A stretch of DNA of 49,555 nucleotides from Haplosporangium gracile (Eukaryota; Mortierellomycota; Mortierellomycetes; Mortierellales; Mortierellaceae): positions 1 to 49,555 of the forward strand of contig JAAAUF010000210.1 in the NCBI GenBank assembly GCA_015499985.1, written 5' to 3'. A program made the position numbers and the translations under genes. Every line of letters starts with the position of its first letter. The first letter of the stretch is position 1. This document shows positions 21,686 to 33,066 of the stretch, piece by piece. The notes under the pieces are model-generated. The model was given only the letters and a program-made list of their open reading frames with translations. It was not told the DNA's origin and did not search any database.

Positions 21686-23705
21686 TCAAATTGCAATAGG
21701 TGCCTGTTCCTCGGCTTTCAATTTAGCTTGCTCAGCTTGGTACCTCTGAGAGGGCTTCTGAGGGAGCACAGGCCCTGTTCCTCGAACAGGAATTTGAGGT
21801 AAGAACGACGCCTGGGGTCTAAACTCCACTCCTTTGATATGTCCCTTCATTTTGACCGATTCTGGAAGCCAGTTGAAAATCACAATGCGTAACAATCTCT
21901 CAAACAACGACTAATCGAAAGGAGGAAAAAAAAAAAAAGAGTGCAAAAGCGATGAGGTTTACGTCAATATAGTCTGGTTTCCGACAGAGTAAGGCATAGC
22001 AATACATACAAGAAAAAAGATGAACATCTTACCTGTCCATAAATCAGCTTGGCACTCATTTTGCTGGCATCAAACTGCTCCTTTACTCGAGAGTAGCGGT
22101 CATTTTTGAACTCGTCCAGAGCTTCTGTGATATCAGTTGAGGTAACACCCTTCATCTCGTACAAAGAGTTGGCAAGAACCACAGCATCCTGCATTGAAAC
22201 AACTGCTCCTAGACCTGCACTTGGAAGCAACTTGTGGCAAGCTGGGGGTTGTGCCAACGGGTGTAAAAACCAGAGAAGGGAAGAAAAAAAAAAAGGTCCG
22301 TAAGCATAAAGACATTCACAAAGGTGAGGCTATAATTTCACATTGTAATCAAAACAAAAAAAGGACAAGTCATCATACCATCGCCAATGAGCACCGTACG
22401 GCCGTGATGCCAAGTTTCGAACAGCTTATCTTCTAAGAAGACGCGAGAGATGTTATCTCGAGGAGTCGCGTCAATGAGATCTCCCAAAGTATTGTTGTTT
22501 CCAAAGGGAATGAGGAAGTTCCTCACCTCCTTGACCATTGGCTCACATGTTTCTGGACCCCACTCTGAGTTCTTGAACTTGTGTTCAGACGCTTCCTTGA
22601 CAGTCGACAGCTGAAGGATGACATTCCAGGAGATTCTATTCTCAGGAACAGAGAATGCACTCCACTTTACAACGTAATGATTGTGATGTTAATAAGGCAA
22701 TATAGCACCTTTCGCCTCATTGCGAAGAACAACATCAGCATATGGGAATAGTCTTGAAATCTTACACAGTAGCTGTTGTTCTTGCCGATAATCTGGTTGC
22801 AGTGAGAAATCTCATCATCGATACCAGGGTATTTCGCAGGATCGAGCGGGTCGGTGGTACCAACCATACAGATGAACCCCTTATTGAGTTCGTTCGCGTC
22901 CGAAGGTGCAAGTGTCCCATCCTTTTGTAATCGTTTATAGAGAGCTTGCCGAACTCCACTATGCGCACCATCGGCTCCAACAAGAACGTCTCCGTGGTAG
23001 GTGGTCCCGTCAGCACATCGAATCATGACGCCGTCTTTATTTTGCTCCAAAGACATAACCTTCTTGCTGAAGTGGATTTTCTCGGCAGGGATTTTGGCCA
23101 GCAAAACCTCATAGAACTCGGCACGAGGGAACACAGCACGGTCGTAACCAATACTAGAAGACGAGGGGTACATTAGAGGAGAAGCGTATTCAGTTACCAG
23201 CGGGTGTTTGTTTTTGTTGTCAATGTTTGGGATGGAGTCAAGGAGATGACTTACACTTCAGAAAGTTCGCTTTTCACCTTGGCGATTAACGACATGCTGC
23301 TGTTATAAATATGGAACCCACCAGTCGCTGGAAGTGACACTTTTTTCAGTTCGTCGTACAGTCCGAGTTGCTCCAATGCAGGGAGAATACTGGCATTCAG
23401 GGACATGACTCCGCCTGCAAATGTGAGTAAAAGACAGAAATAAATTCATTAAAAGAAAGAAAGCGATTGGCATTGTGAGGAAGAGATGCTCCCTGTACAA
23501 ATATGGAGGTGCAGACGTTACCGAGAGGTTTGACCTTTTGAGCTCGCTCATAGATCTGGTAGGGAATGCCCGCCTTATCCAGAAGAAAAGCAAGGAGGAG
23601 GCCAGCGAGACCTGCTCCAACAATCATGACATGGGGGTGCTTGCCGTCACTGAGAGGAGGGGATTGGGAAGGGTATTTGACCGTTGGTTCGTTTTCTGAT
23701 GCCAT
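21686..23705 (-). CDS. FAD-dependent monooxygenase, class A (unit 2, intact)
   Basis: Group A flavoprotein hydroxylase/epoxidase fold (PHBH/salicylate hydroxylase/zeaxanthin epoxidase superfamily), using FAD and NAD(P)H to put one oxygen atom into an unknown small molecule. Six exons on the minus strand: 23705-23522, 23414-23255, 23153-22766, 22664-22379, 22241-22033 and 21910-21686 (184, 160, 388, 286, 209 and 225 nt), giving 483 residues. Evidence: Rossmann GxGxxG at 30-35 (VGAGLAGLLL) with Glu53 ending strand 2 (IYERA); the DG motif VGADGAHSGVR at about 173-183, which contacts FAD and NAD(P)H; and the GD motif split by an intron, LIGD then ACHKLLPSAGLGA at about 336-349, usually GDAAH. No signal peptide is seen. 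Tandem paralogues flank it on both sides. Confidence 0.92.
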
Positions 23706-23983
23706 TTGAGTGTATTGAGAGACGGAGAGTGAAAGAGAAGGGACGGAAAAACAAAAGTTGGGAAGGAACGAGAAGAAGAGAAGAGAAGTTAAAGAGAGGA
23801 GCGAAAAGAAAAAAAATATGAGATGAGAGTTGTCTCGACACTCAACATCGTTGTTGACGCGAACAAGTTTTTGTGTTTGTTGTTGGTGGCAAGCAAAGAA
23901 GAGAGCCCAGAGAGCACAGAGCACAATTTTCGTTTGGAATGGCAAACGAACCAGTGCTTCAAGTTTATTTTCTCTTGTAAAAC

Positions 23984-26118
23984 TCAAACTACAGCCGGCG
24001 CATGCTCCCCGCCATCCAGTTTCGACTGCTCGGCCAAGTATCGTTGGGACGGCTTCTGAGGAAGTACAGGTCCGCTTCCGCGAACAGGGATTTGAGGAAT
24101 GAAAGACGCTTGAGGCCTAAATTCAACACCCTTGTACGCTCCCTTCATCTTGACTGATTCCGGAAGCCAATTGAATACTATCATCCGCATGAACTTCTCA
24201 AAATACGACTGTTTTGTAACAGCAAAAACAAAAGTAAGTCAGAAAGGCGACGGTTGCATTAGTATCGACAAGGAGGGCAAAGGAAAGGAAAAGAAAAGAG
24301 AATAGTGTATAACGGGCATGTAACTTACTTGGCCGTATAGCAGTCTGGCATTCGTTTTACTCGCCTCGTATTGCGTTTTGATTTTGGAGTAGCGTTCGGT
24401 CTTAAACTCATCCAGCGTCGCGCTGATGTCGGAGGGTGCGAGGCCTTTCATCTCGTACAAGCAGTTGGCAAGAACTACAGCGTCCTGCATTGCTGTCACT
24501 GCACCCAAACCTGCACTTGGAAGGAGTTTATGGCAAGCTGAGGATGAAATATATGAGAGCAGAGAACAAAGGAAAGAAAGTGTGAGAGCAAAAGGATCAT
24601 TAATCGTATGAGAGCATTCTGCATCGCTATGACCAAAACAAAACAAATTGGAAAACAAGAGTAAACATACCATCGCCAATAAGGACAGTTCGGCCATGGT
24701 TCCAAGTGTCAAACAACTTATCCTCCAAGAAAACCTTCGAGATATTCTCCCGAGGAGTCGCATCAATCAAGTCTCCCAAGGTATTGTCGCCAAAGGGGAT
24801 ACGAAAGTCCCTCACCTCTTTGATCATAGGCTCGCTTGTTTCTGGCCCCCACTCTGAGTTTTTGAACTTGTGTTCCATTGACTCCTCGACAGTAGCGAGC
24901 TGGAGAATGGTGTTCCAGCAGATTCTATTCCCTGGCACAGAGAATGCACTCCACTAATAGGTAAAATGAGAATGATTTGGAGAAAAGCGATCATTGTAGA
25001 TGTAGGCAGGGGCAGGGGTCAGGACGGATTGATTTTGTTGTCAGTTAAAGAAAATCTGCCTAACAAAATACTCATAATTGTCAAGGTCTAACCAAATATA
25101 TGAATCCATCGTGGCCCCTGCATGTAGGCAAAGGCATATCTACACAAAAGAAATTATTAAGTTGGTTTCTTACCGAGTAGGAAGAGTTCTTGCCAAGGAT
25201 TTGGTTGATGTTGGCAGCCTCACTGTCCAAACCAGGATACTTTGCAGGATCCAGCGGTTTGGTCGTTCCAACCATGCAGATATAGCCCTTGTTGAGTTCA
25301 TTCAAATCGAGGGGAGGGAGTATTCCTGCCTTGGCCATACGTTTGTAGAGTGCCTGGCGCACACCGCTATAGGCACCATCAGCTCCGACAAGGATGTCGC
25401 CATGATACGTGGTTCCGTCAGTACATCGAATCATGACGCCCTCCTTGTTCTGTTCCAGAGACATCACTTTCTTGTTGAAGTGGATTTTCTCGCGAGGAAC
25501 CTTGGACAGCAAGAGATCGTAGAACTCTGGTCGTGGGAAAACAATGTGGTCGTAACCGATTCTAAAATTCATAGAGCGTTGAGTGAGAATCAATTCATTT
25601 TTTTCTAACTGTCACAAGAAAAAAAAAAAGAAAACAATCCGAAACACTCAAGCAAAGGCACGTACACTTTCGCGGTCATATTCTTGGGTGCGAAGAGCAA
25701 GGTCAAATCGCTGTTATAGATTTTAAAGGTGCCTGTAACAGGCAACGAAAGCTTGAGCAAATCCTCGTAGAGTCCGAGTTGTTCCAGGGCAGGAAAGATG
25801 CCAGCATTGAGCGACATAACCGAACCTGAGTACGGGGAAAGGCAGTTAGGATAATTGTTGGGTAAGAGTATGGTCCAAAAAGCTAAAGGCAAGTATTGAC
25901 TTGACGAACAGGGCGCGAAGAGTATGTTGCTTACCCAGAGGTTTCACTTCCTTGGCGCGTTCAAAGATTTGATAAGGGATCCCGGCTTTGTCCAAGAGGA
26001 TTGCGAGTAGTAGTCCAGCCAGGCCCGCTCCGACAATCATGACTTGGGGATTCTTGCCGTCGCTAATAGGAGGGGACTGGGACGGGTACTTGACCGTTGA
26101 TATGTCCTTAGTTGACAT
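23984..26118 (-). CDS. FAD-dependent monooxygenase, class A (unit 3, intact)
   Basis: Close paralogue of unit 2, with the same six-exon plan: 26118-25935, 25825-25666, 25561-25174, 24953-24671, 24537-24329 and 24208-23984 (184, 160, 388, 283, 209 and 225 nt), giving 482 residues; exon 4 is one codon shorter. Motifs: VGAGLAGLLLAILL at the N-terminus, VGADGAYSGVRQALY in exon 3, and LIGD joined to ACHKLLPSAGLGA across the exon 4/5 junction. The C-terminal exon ends HAPAVV and is followed by AATAAA on the coding strand (plus 23964-23969), 14 nt after the stop. Donors are GTAAGC, GTACGT, GTAAGA, GTATGT and GTAAGT; acceptors all end AG. The ATG at 26118 aligns with the starts of units 2 and 4. Substrate not inferable. 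Confidence 0.92.
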
Positions 26119-26535
26119 TTTGAATAAAGAAATAAAAAAGTGGCTCGAAAGAGGGGAAGGGCGGTTGAGTGGAAAAAGTTTGGAATGGAATGAGAGAAAA
26201 AGTAATGGACAAAAAAAAAGAGAGATGTAAGAAAAGAGAGATGACCTGACCATCCACATCAAATTGCATATAGGTTTTTTTTTTTTTGTGTTGGTTAGGG
26301 AAAAAGGACTTGGAACTGTTGCATGGTTGCACGAGCTCAGTTGGTCCTGGGAGGCAAACAGTTCAGTAGGTTTTTCACTTGCATAAACGATGCTTGCTCA
26401 AGGGTGAGAGATAGGTGCAAGGTTGTCTTTCGAGTGTCTATCCGTACGAAAGGCTGTCTGACTTTGACCATCATGAGCTTTTGTGGATTAGAAAGCATCT
26501 TTTTGGTTCAGGAACGGGTAATACACGGGCCATGA

Positions 26536-28756
26536 TCAATGATTTGGAATCATCAACTGGCCGTTCCTGAATGACATTCTCACCCTCCTTCGACGAAATG
26601 AGTAAACTTTATTCGACATAACAGCCGAAAACAAACAAATTAAGAAACTAAAGACGGCAGACACGCTTACTGCTGCGTGATCTTCCTCGTTGTTTAATTT
26701 AGCCTGTTCAGCCTGGTATCCCAGGGAGGGTTTCTGAGGGAGAACCGGAGCAGTTCCACGAACAGGGACCTGGGGGATGAATGAAGCCTGTGGTCGAGAC
26801 TCCATCCCCTTGTATGCTCCCTTAAGCTTGAACGATTCGGGGAGCAAGTTGAATACAACCACACGCAAGAACTTGTCGAACCATCCCTTTTACGCCGAGT
26901 TAAAAAAAAAAGGAGCCGTTAGGTACGTTCGAGTAAGGTCTGCGAGAAAAAGTTTCTCGGAAAGGATCTTAAGGGAGAGACTAGAAATTACCTGGCCGTA
27001 GAGCAGCTTGGCGGTCGTCTGACTAGCTGAGTACTGGGCCTGGAGTTTGGGGTAGCGTTCATTCTTGAATTCTGCGAATGCCTCATCGATATCCTCGAGA
27101 TTGAGACCTTTCATTTCATAGATATAATTGGCAAGGATCACGGCGTCTTGCATTGCTGTCACGGCACCAAGGCCTGCACTTGGAAGGAGCTGTGTTTGTG
27201 AGAACAAAAAAAAAAAAGAAATGGATTTAGTCAATCGGATGAAAGGTGGTGTTTCCCCTTGCCGTACATAACAAAAAACACAAAAGAGAATTATGCACAA
27301 TCGATTGTTTTTACCTTGTGTGCAGCTTGAGCGGGCGTAATGGCGAAAGAGAGGATAGTGACAGAGAAATTGTTAGAGTGGTTGGCAAATACAATCGCAC
27401 AAACTTTGAAGCACCGTTTAAGTCGCCCATAAACAAAAAAATCACACACACACCATCACCAATTAGAACTGTGCGGCCATGGTGCCAAGTATCAAACAAC
27501 TTGTCCTCCAAAAAGACACGAGAAATTGTCTCTCGTGGGGAGGAATCGATCAGGTCTCCCATCGTGCCGCCCATGGGAATAAGAAAGTCCCTCACTTCCT
27601 TAATCATGGGATCGTTTGTATCGGATCCCCATTCCGAATTCCTGAACTTGTGCTGGGTCGCCTCCTCGACAGTCAGTAACTGAAGCTTGACACTCCAACA
27701 AATTCTATTCTCTGGGATGGTGAACACACTCCACTATGAGAAAAACAGAGGATTGAAAGAGAGGACATTAGGTTGACTGTTCACTCGCTGTCATGTTAAC
27801 AAGTGATGTAGGGATGTATGTATTTTTTCGCTGTTACCGAATAGTTACTGTTTCTCCCGACGATTTGATAAATGCTCGCATCCTTCCCCTCCACGCCCGG
27901 ATACTTTGCTGGAGCGAGAGGCCTTGTAGTTCCGACCATGCAGATGTAGCCCTTGTTGAGCTCGTCCGAGTCTGAGGGTGGAAGTGTCCCTGCCTTGTCC
28001 ATGCGTTTGTAAAGAGCCTGACGAACTCCACTGTAGGCACCGTCTGCTCCGACAAGGATGTCGCCGTGATAGGTAGTCCCATCAGAGCAGCGGATCATGA
28101 CACCTTCCTTGTTTTGCTCCATGGACAAAACCTTCTTGCTGAAATGGATCTTCTCGCGAGGGACTCGGGAGAGCACTAAGTCGTAAAACTCTGGTCGTGG
28201 GAATACGATATGATCGTAGCCGATGCTAAACAAGAGGAAGGCGCAGGTGTTGGAGCGGCGTGTGCTGTGTTAGCGCTCTTGCTTTTTTCTCTACCAGAGA
28301 AAACCTACCACCAATTTTGAAACCAGGTGCTTACACGTCCGCGAGCTTGGTCTTGAGGGTGATGATTTCGGTCATATCACCATGGAACACAGAGGTCCTT
28401 GTGATCGGTAGCGAGAGCTTGACGAGTTCCTCATAGAGTCCGAGTTGTTCCAAGACTGGGAAGACTCCGGCGTTCAAGGTCATAACAGCACCTATTGTAG
28501 TAAACTCGGTGATATTAGCAAGTGAGGAAGGGTTGAAAGAGAAACAAGTCCTGTCGCCTAATTGATGCATACCCAGTGGCTTGACCTCCTTAGCGCGTTC
28601 ATAGATTTCGTAGGGGATGCCAGCGTGATCCAAGAGGATGCCGAGCAGGAGACCAGCAAGACCAGCGCCGACAATCATGACATGGGGGTTCTTGCCGTCG
28701 CTGAGAGGAGGGGGCTGGGAAGGATACTTGATTGAAGTTTCATCGTCTAAAGCCAT
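26536..28756 (-). CDS. FAD-dependent monooxygenase, class A (unit 4, extra intron and C-terminal extension)
   Basis: Seven exons on the minus strand: 28756-28573, 28491-28335, 28225-27838, 27733-27454, 27325-27315, 27189-26992 and 26886-26536, giving 522 residues. Motifs: VGAGLAGLLLGILL, VGADGAYSGVRQALY, and LIGD joined to AAHK and LLPSAGLGA, i.e. the canonical GDAAH form that the neighbours lack. The AAHK codons sit in an 11-nt microexon; 11 + 198 = 209 nt, exactly exon 5 of units 2 and 3, so the second intron (27190-27314) interrupts an ancestral exon. The last exon is 351 nt against 225, because the usual stop is lost and the frame runs about 40 residues through a hydrophobic stretch (VSAVFSFLICLFSAVM), then Arg-rich sequence. 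A GTAAGC inside this tail (about 26667) could instead be a donor, so the real C-terminus is uncertain. Confidence 0.88.
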
Positions 28757-29222
28757 TTAAGTTTAGTGCGTGAACTAGAAAGGAGTTTGCGGAGTAAGGG
28801 AAGAGTGTGGCGTCGAAAGTTGGCGAGGAATGAGAGGAAAGAGAAGAGATGATGAACAAGAAGGAATAATGGGGAGAGATGAGAGATGGGTTGACATTTG
28901 ACATCGTTGAGTTGCACAAGTTCTTTTTTTTTCCTCCTTAAGAAAAAGAACATACAAGCAAGTCGAACAAGATGGTGATTCCGTCCAGCGAGCGAGGTAA
29001 GATAGCGCGTTGTCAGTGGTAGCAAATGTGCAAAAGTATGCATATCAAACAAGGTAGCTGAGGCTCTGAAGTATTCTACGAGCTGTTCTAGGTCAACGTG
29101 ACCCGGCAATCGCATGATTCCAGTCACTACAGGTCCAGAAGTGAGACTAATAAACACTTGGTGCCGGAATGCTTGGTGGCGTTCAGTCTTCCTTTCATCA
29201 CCAATCTCTAGATCAAAAGCGT
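28757..29222. other. Spacer between monooxygenase units 4 and 5
   Basis: About 470 bp; CT-rich on the minus strand next to the start of unit 4 (its likely promoter). No gene seen. Confidence 0.5.
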
Positions 29223-31044
29223 TTATTTTTTTATATCCACATCCTCCTGAGCATTCAGTTTAGCCTGCTCGTCCAAATACTGCTGCGAGACTTTTTGTGG
29301 GAGGACGGGGGCAACTCCACGAGTAGGGACCTGGGGGAGGAAAGATGCCTGGGATCTAGAATCCAGACCCTTAATGCTTCCCTTCAACTTGACCGATTCG
29401 GGCAGCCAGTTGAACACCACGGTACGCAAGATTTTTTCCATGAACGACTGCCGTTGCAAAAGTGAAGCGATAGTTGGATAATTGTCAATTTAGAGTTGTT
29501 TTTTGAGCAGGCGGGGTTTACAATTCTTACCTGGCCGTAAATCTAAAAGTCTAACGCCCTTTATCTCATAGAGACTGTTAGCGAGAACTACAGCGTCCTG
29601 AATAGATGTGACGGCGCCGAGACCGGCGCTGGGGAGGAGCTTATGGCAAGCTAGAGTAGTAGTTGTAGAGCACAAGCCGCGCGAATATAGATGTAAAATA
29701 CAAATGTCTTACCATCGCCAATCAGAACAGTGCGCCCATAATTCTAGGTGTCAAACAACTTGTCTTCCAGAAGCACCTTGGAAATGTTATCCTCAGGGGT
29801 GGCATCAGTGACATCTCCCAGGGTGTTGTTCCCGAAGGGAATAAGGAAATCCCTGGTCTCCTTGATCATGGAATCATCGGAATCACCGCCCCACTCTGCG
29901 TTCTTGAATTTGTGGCTGGCGGACTCCTCGACAGTAGCGGGCTGAAGAATGACGTTCCAGCAGATACTGTTTCCTGGGGCCGTGAACGCACTCCTCTAGA
30001 ATAAGCAACGTAAAAAACGTTGAGGAAAGAGTTAGGCGATTGCTACCCTTATTATCATTCATGTCGACGATATATGTCGCTCTAAGGAATAGACCGGCCT
30101 TTTTATCTTACGCAGTATTTGTTATTGTCGCCGATGATCTGATTGCAACTGGCGATCGTATTATCAATATTAGGGTACCTAGCGGGATCAAGAGACTTAG
30201 TGGTACCAACCATGCAGATGAAGCCCTTGTTGAGCGCAACTGCATCCGAGGATGGCAGTTTGCCTTCTGCAGCCAAGGTTTTGTACATAGCCTGGCGGAC
30301 TCCACTGTAAGCACCGTCTGCTCCGATAACGATGTCACCCTTGTAAGAATTGCCATCGGTGCAAAGGATCGTAACACCGTTGTTATCTTACTCCATGCCA
30401 TGGGTTTTTTGTTGAAGTGAAACTTTTCAGCAGGCACTCTGGATAGTAAGAGGTCATAGAACTCGAGGCGCGCGAAAACGACGTGATTGTACCCAACACT
30501 AAAGAGTAAAAGTGCCGATGTTTAACCCTTGATTATCATTGCTATGGAGATAAAATGCCAAGGTGTCAGTAGTTGTCGGGCATAGTGAAAACTTATACGT
30601 GCTGGATGTCGGTCTTGAGGTTGTAGATTAGGGAGAGATCACTCTTGTTGATCTTGAATCCGCCCCTTGAACGGAGAGATACCTTCAGCAGCTCCTTATA
30701 AAGACCTAGTTGCTCGATGACGGGAAAAACTCTAGCGTTTAGCGACATGACCGCGCCTGTGATAGTGAAATAAAAAAGTAGTGGGTTCAGAGCTTCGAGT
30801 GAATAACGGCAGAATTGGTGGCAAAACGAACAGGGTTGATTAGATGAAATGAAACAAAATAATTGCTTACCTAGAGTGACACCCTTGGCGCGTTCATAGA
30901 TTTGGTAAGGAATACCAGCTCGCTCCAGGAGGATGGCTAAGAAGAGTCTAGCTACACCTGCACCTACAATCAAGACGAGGGGGTTCTTGCGTTCGCTAGA
31001 AGTAGAAGTTGCGAGGGATGGGTGATGGATGTGTCAGTGGTCAT
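29223..31044 (-). pseudogene. FAD monooxygenase pseudogene (unit 5)
   Basis: All six exon homologues remain, so the damage can be read by comparison. Exon 1 (31044-30871) keeps its ATG but shifts frame before the Rossmann motif, which itself is altered (VGAGVARLFLAILL). Exon 2 (about 30756-30601) has lost the aligned GT donor (AT there). Exon 3 (30498-30112) is 387 nt rather than 388, a one-base deletion near KKPMAW; downstream of it GFICMVGTT and PARYPNID are still readable. Exon 4 (29995-29713) has TAG at 29744-29746 where the copies read Trp before the GRTVLIGDG motif. Exon 5 (29650-29531) is 120 nt rather than 209, a frame-breaking 89-nt loss. Only the last exon (29447-29223, 225 nt) is intact, with AATAAA overlapping its stop. 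Confidence 0.93.
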
Positions 31045-33066
31045 TGTGATGAAGACGTGTTTGAATGTAAGAAAGTAGAGTTGATCTGATGGAAAAGGGG
31101 AAAGAGATAGAAATGGAGGAGGGTTGAGCTGACTGTCATCCACCATCGCCGTTTTTTGTGAGCTCCTTTACATATACAACAGACCAGCATAGGAACGGTC
31201 AAACTTTTTTTTATTTTTTATTTTTTATTTGAGCCATGGTGTTTATGAAGGTCATAAAGAAGCGGATGGTTTTCATGGGAAGGACGATATTCTATCTTTT
31301 GCTATTCGACGATTCACAGGCGCAGGCAGTATATGAGTATCAGTAGTAGCAGTTTCTCTTGCATGTGTCCTTCAATTGAGTCGGTTGCGTGAGTAAGAAT
31401 AGGATCAATAAACAGCAGAACGGATCTGTGATTCGATTGACTTTATCGTGCCTTTTGCTTTGGACATAGGCAACCGTATGGAATTGTTATACCATCTTTT
31501 ACATGTGTTTGGCCTTGATTTTGCTGGTTTCGTTACTTTCGTATTAATTTTTCTGACGTTTTTAAGTAATGCTTCGTAATATGCAGAACTCCTTGAAGAG
31601 CATCCGGAAAGAAGGGACTTGCCCATACTTGGTTCACCACTTCATGGCCCTCGCACTATAGTATGTTATTAAGTTACTGTGGTGGTTGTGCATGCGTATT
31701 CTGAAAGTAGTATGGGAGAAAAGTAGTAAGAGAAAAGAAGAAGGATAAGGAAATAAGAATGCTCAGGCCATTGTAATAAGTGCTTGTGCCATGCAATCCT
31801 ATGATGTGGCCAGTTGTGTTTTTGTTTTAGTGGCGATCGAAGAGCAGAAAAATATTTTCCATGCGGAGAAAGGGCATAGTCAGCATAGGCTCGCTTCCAT
31901 CCGTTTCATATTACGAGGGTTGGAAGCGAGCTTAAGTCAGACAGGGCCATGGTTGTCCTCCTAATTGGGAAATGATCCGTACATATCTTCCCAATTGCCA
32001 AGAGAAGAGTATAGAAATGGGAGGAGTACAGTCGGATAGAAGGGAAAGGAAAAAAAAAGACGAAGCAGATGCGAGGTGGTGGGTGACTGTACAAGACCAA
32101 CGAAAACATTCTTTTACCCGTTGAAGCAACTCGCGGGAAGTTTCTTTTTCCCTTTCTTGTGTGTCTGTGGTCTCTCGGGAGGAAGTGAACACCGCCAGGC
32201 CTCTGATGACAGAGCGTGTACACTCTAGACATTCGCACATACCTCTCTCCGTAGTTGCTCCTTGCTGTTGCAACGTCGACCTTGCAAGACAATGAGAGGA
32301 GTTCGAGCGAGGAGAACGTGTTCAATCTGTGGTACGAGTAAACAAGAAGAAGGAATAGAAAAAAAAGAGTAGCAGGGAGTATTTCTCACAAAAACTGAGA
32401 CTGATTTGAATTGATGGATACCTGGGGTTCAGACTGGCAGCTGTTGATTCGTTGAGCCTTGTTTTTTTTTATTTGTTCCTGGAAAAAAAGAAAAAAAAAT
32501 GCAAGAGAAGAATGAAGCCCTGCATAGTAGCCAATCAACCGCCCTTTTGGTGCTCCCATTCCTCCCTGTCGGTGTCAGCCACTCACTCTTCAGACTCTGA
32601 CTGTGATTCTCTCTCTTTCTCCCGTTCGCTTGCGAATGCACTTGTTGTTCACGTGCATGACGATTGTGATGTGATCGAGTCCAAAGGCGCTTCTTTTCCT
32701 TTGCCCTTTTGCTCATGGGCAAACAAACAACAGCCCTCTTTTTGTCTTCCTTTTTGCATGCTCTTCTACTAACATATCCAATCTCTCTCTCTCACACTTC
32801 TTTCCTCCTCCCTATCTCCCTCCCTTTCCTTTCCCTTTCTTCTCGAACACCTTCTTTTCCCACTCTCACTCGTACCCTTATTCGTACTCCTCCTCACCTT
32901 TCCAACTCACTTCCATTCACTATTTTTGATCTCAACATCCACTCGCAATCAGATACAACACAGATCATAAACAACGGCAACTCTTTCCCTTTCCTTCCAC
33001 TTCCCATTCATTACTCACCCCTCTCTCCTGCAAGTCAAAAAAACAAATAGCCTACTTCTTTTGGCC
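31045..33066. other. Intergenic, no supported gene
   Basis: About 2.0 kb. The left half flanks the monooxygenase array. A minus-strand frame at 31405-31626 is Lys/Arg/Ser-rich and not recognised. From about 32750 to 33060 the plus strand is strongly pyrimidine-rich up to the start of the membrane protein gene at 33067, its probable promoter and leader. Confidence 0.5.

Noticed and set aside
22742..23176. Plus-strand frames over monooxygenase exons (also at 25078 and 30040)
   Set aside because: The recurring pattern mirrors conserved minus-strand exon 3; antisense shadows.
18784..31044. Secondary-metabolite biosynthetic cluster
   Set aside because: Only one enzyme family in tandem; no PKS, NRPS, terpene synthase, P450, transporter or regulator within the array.
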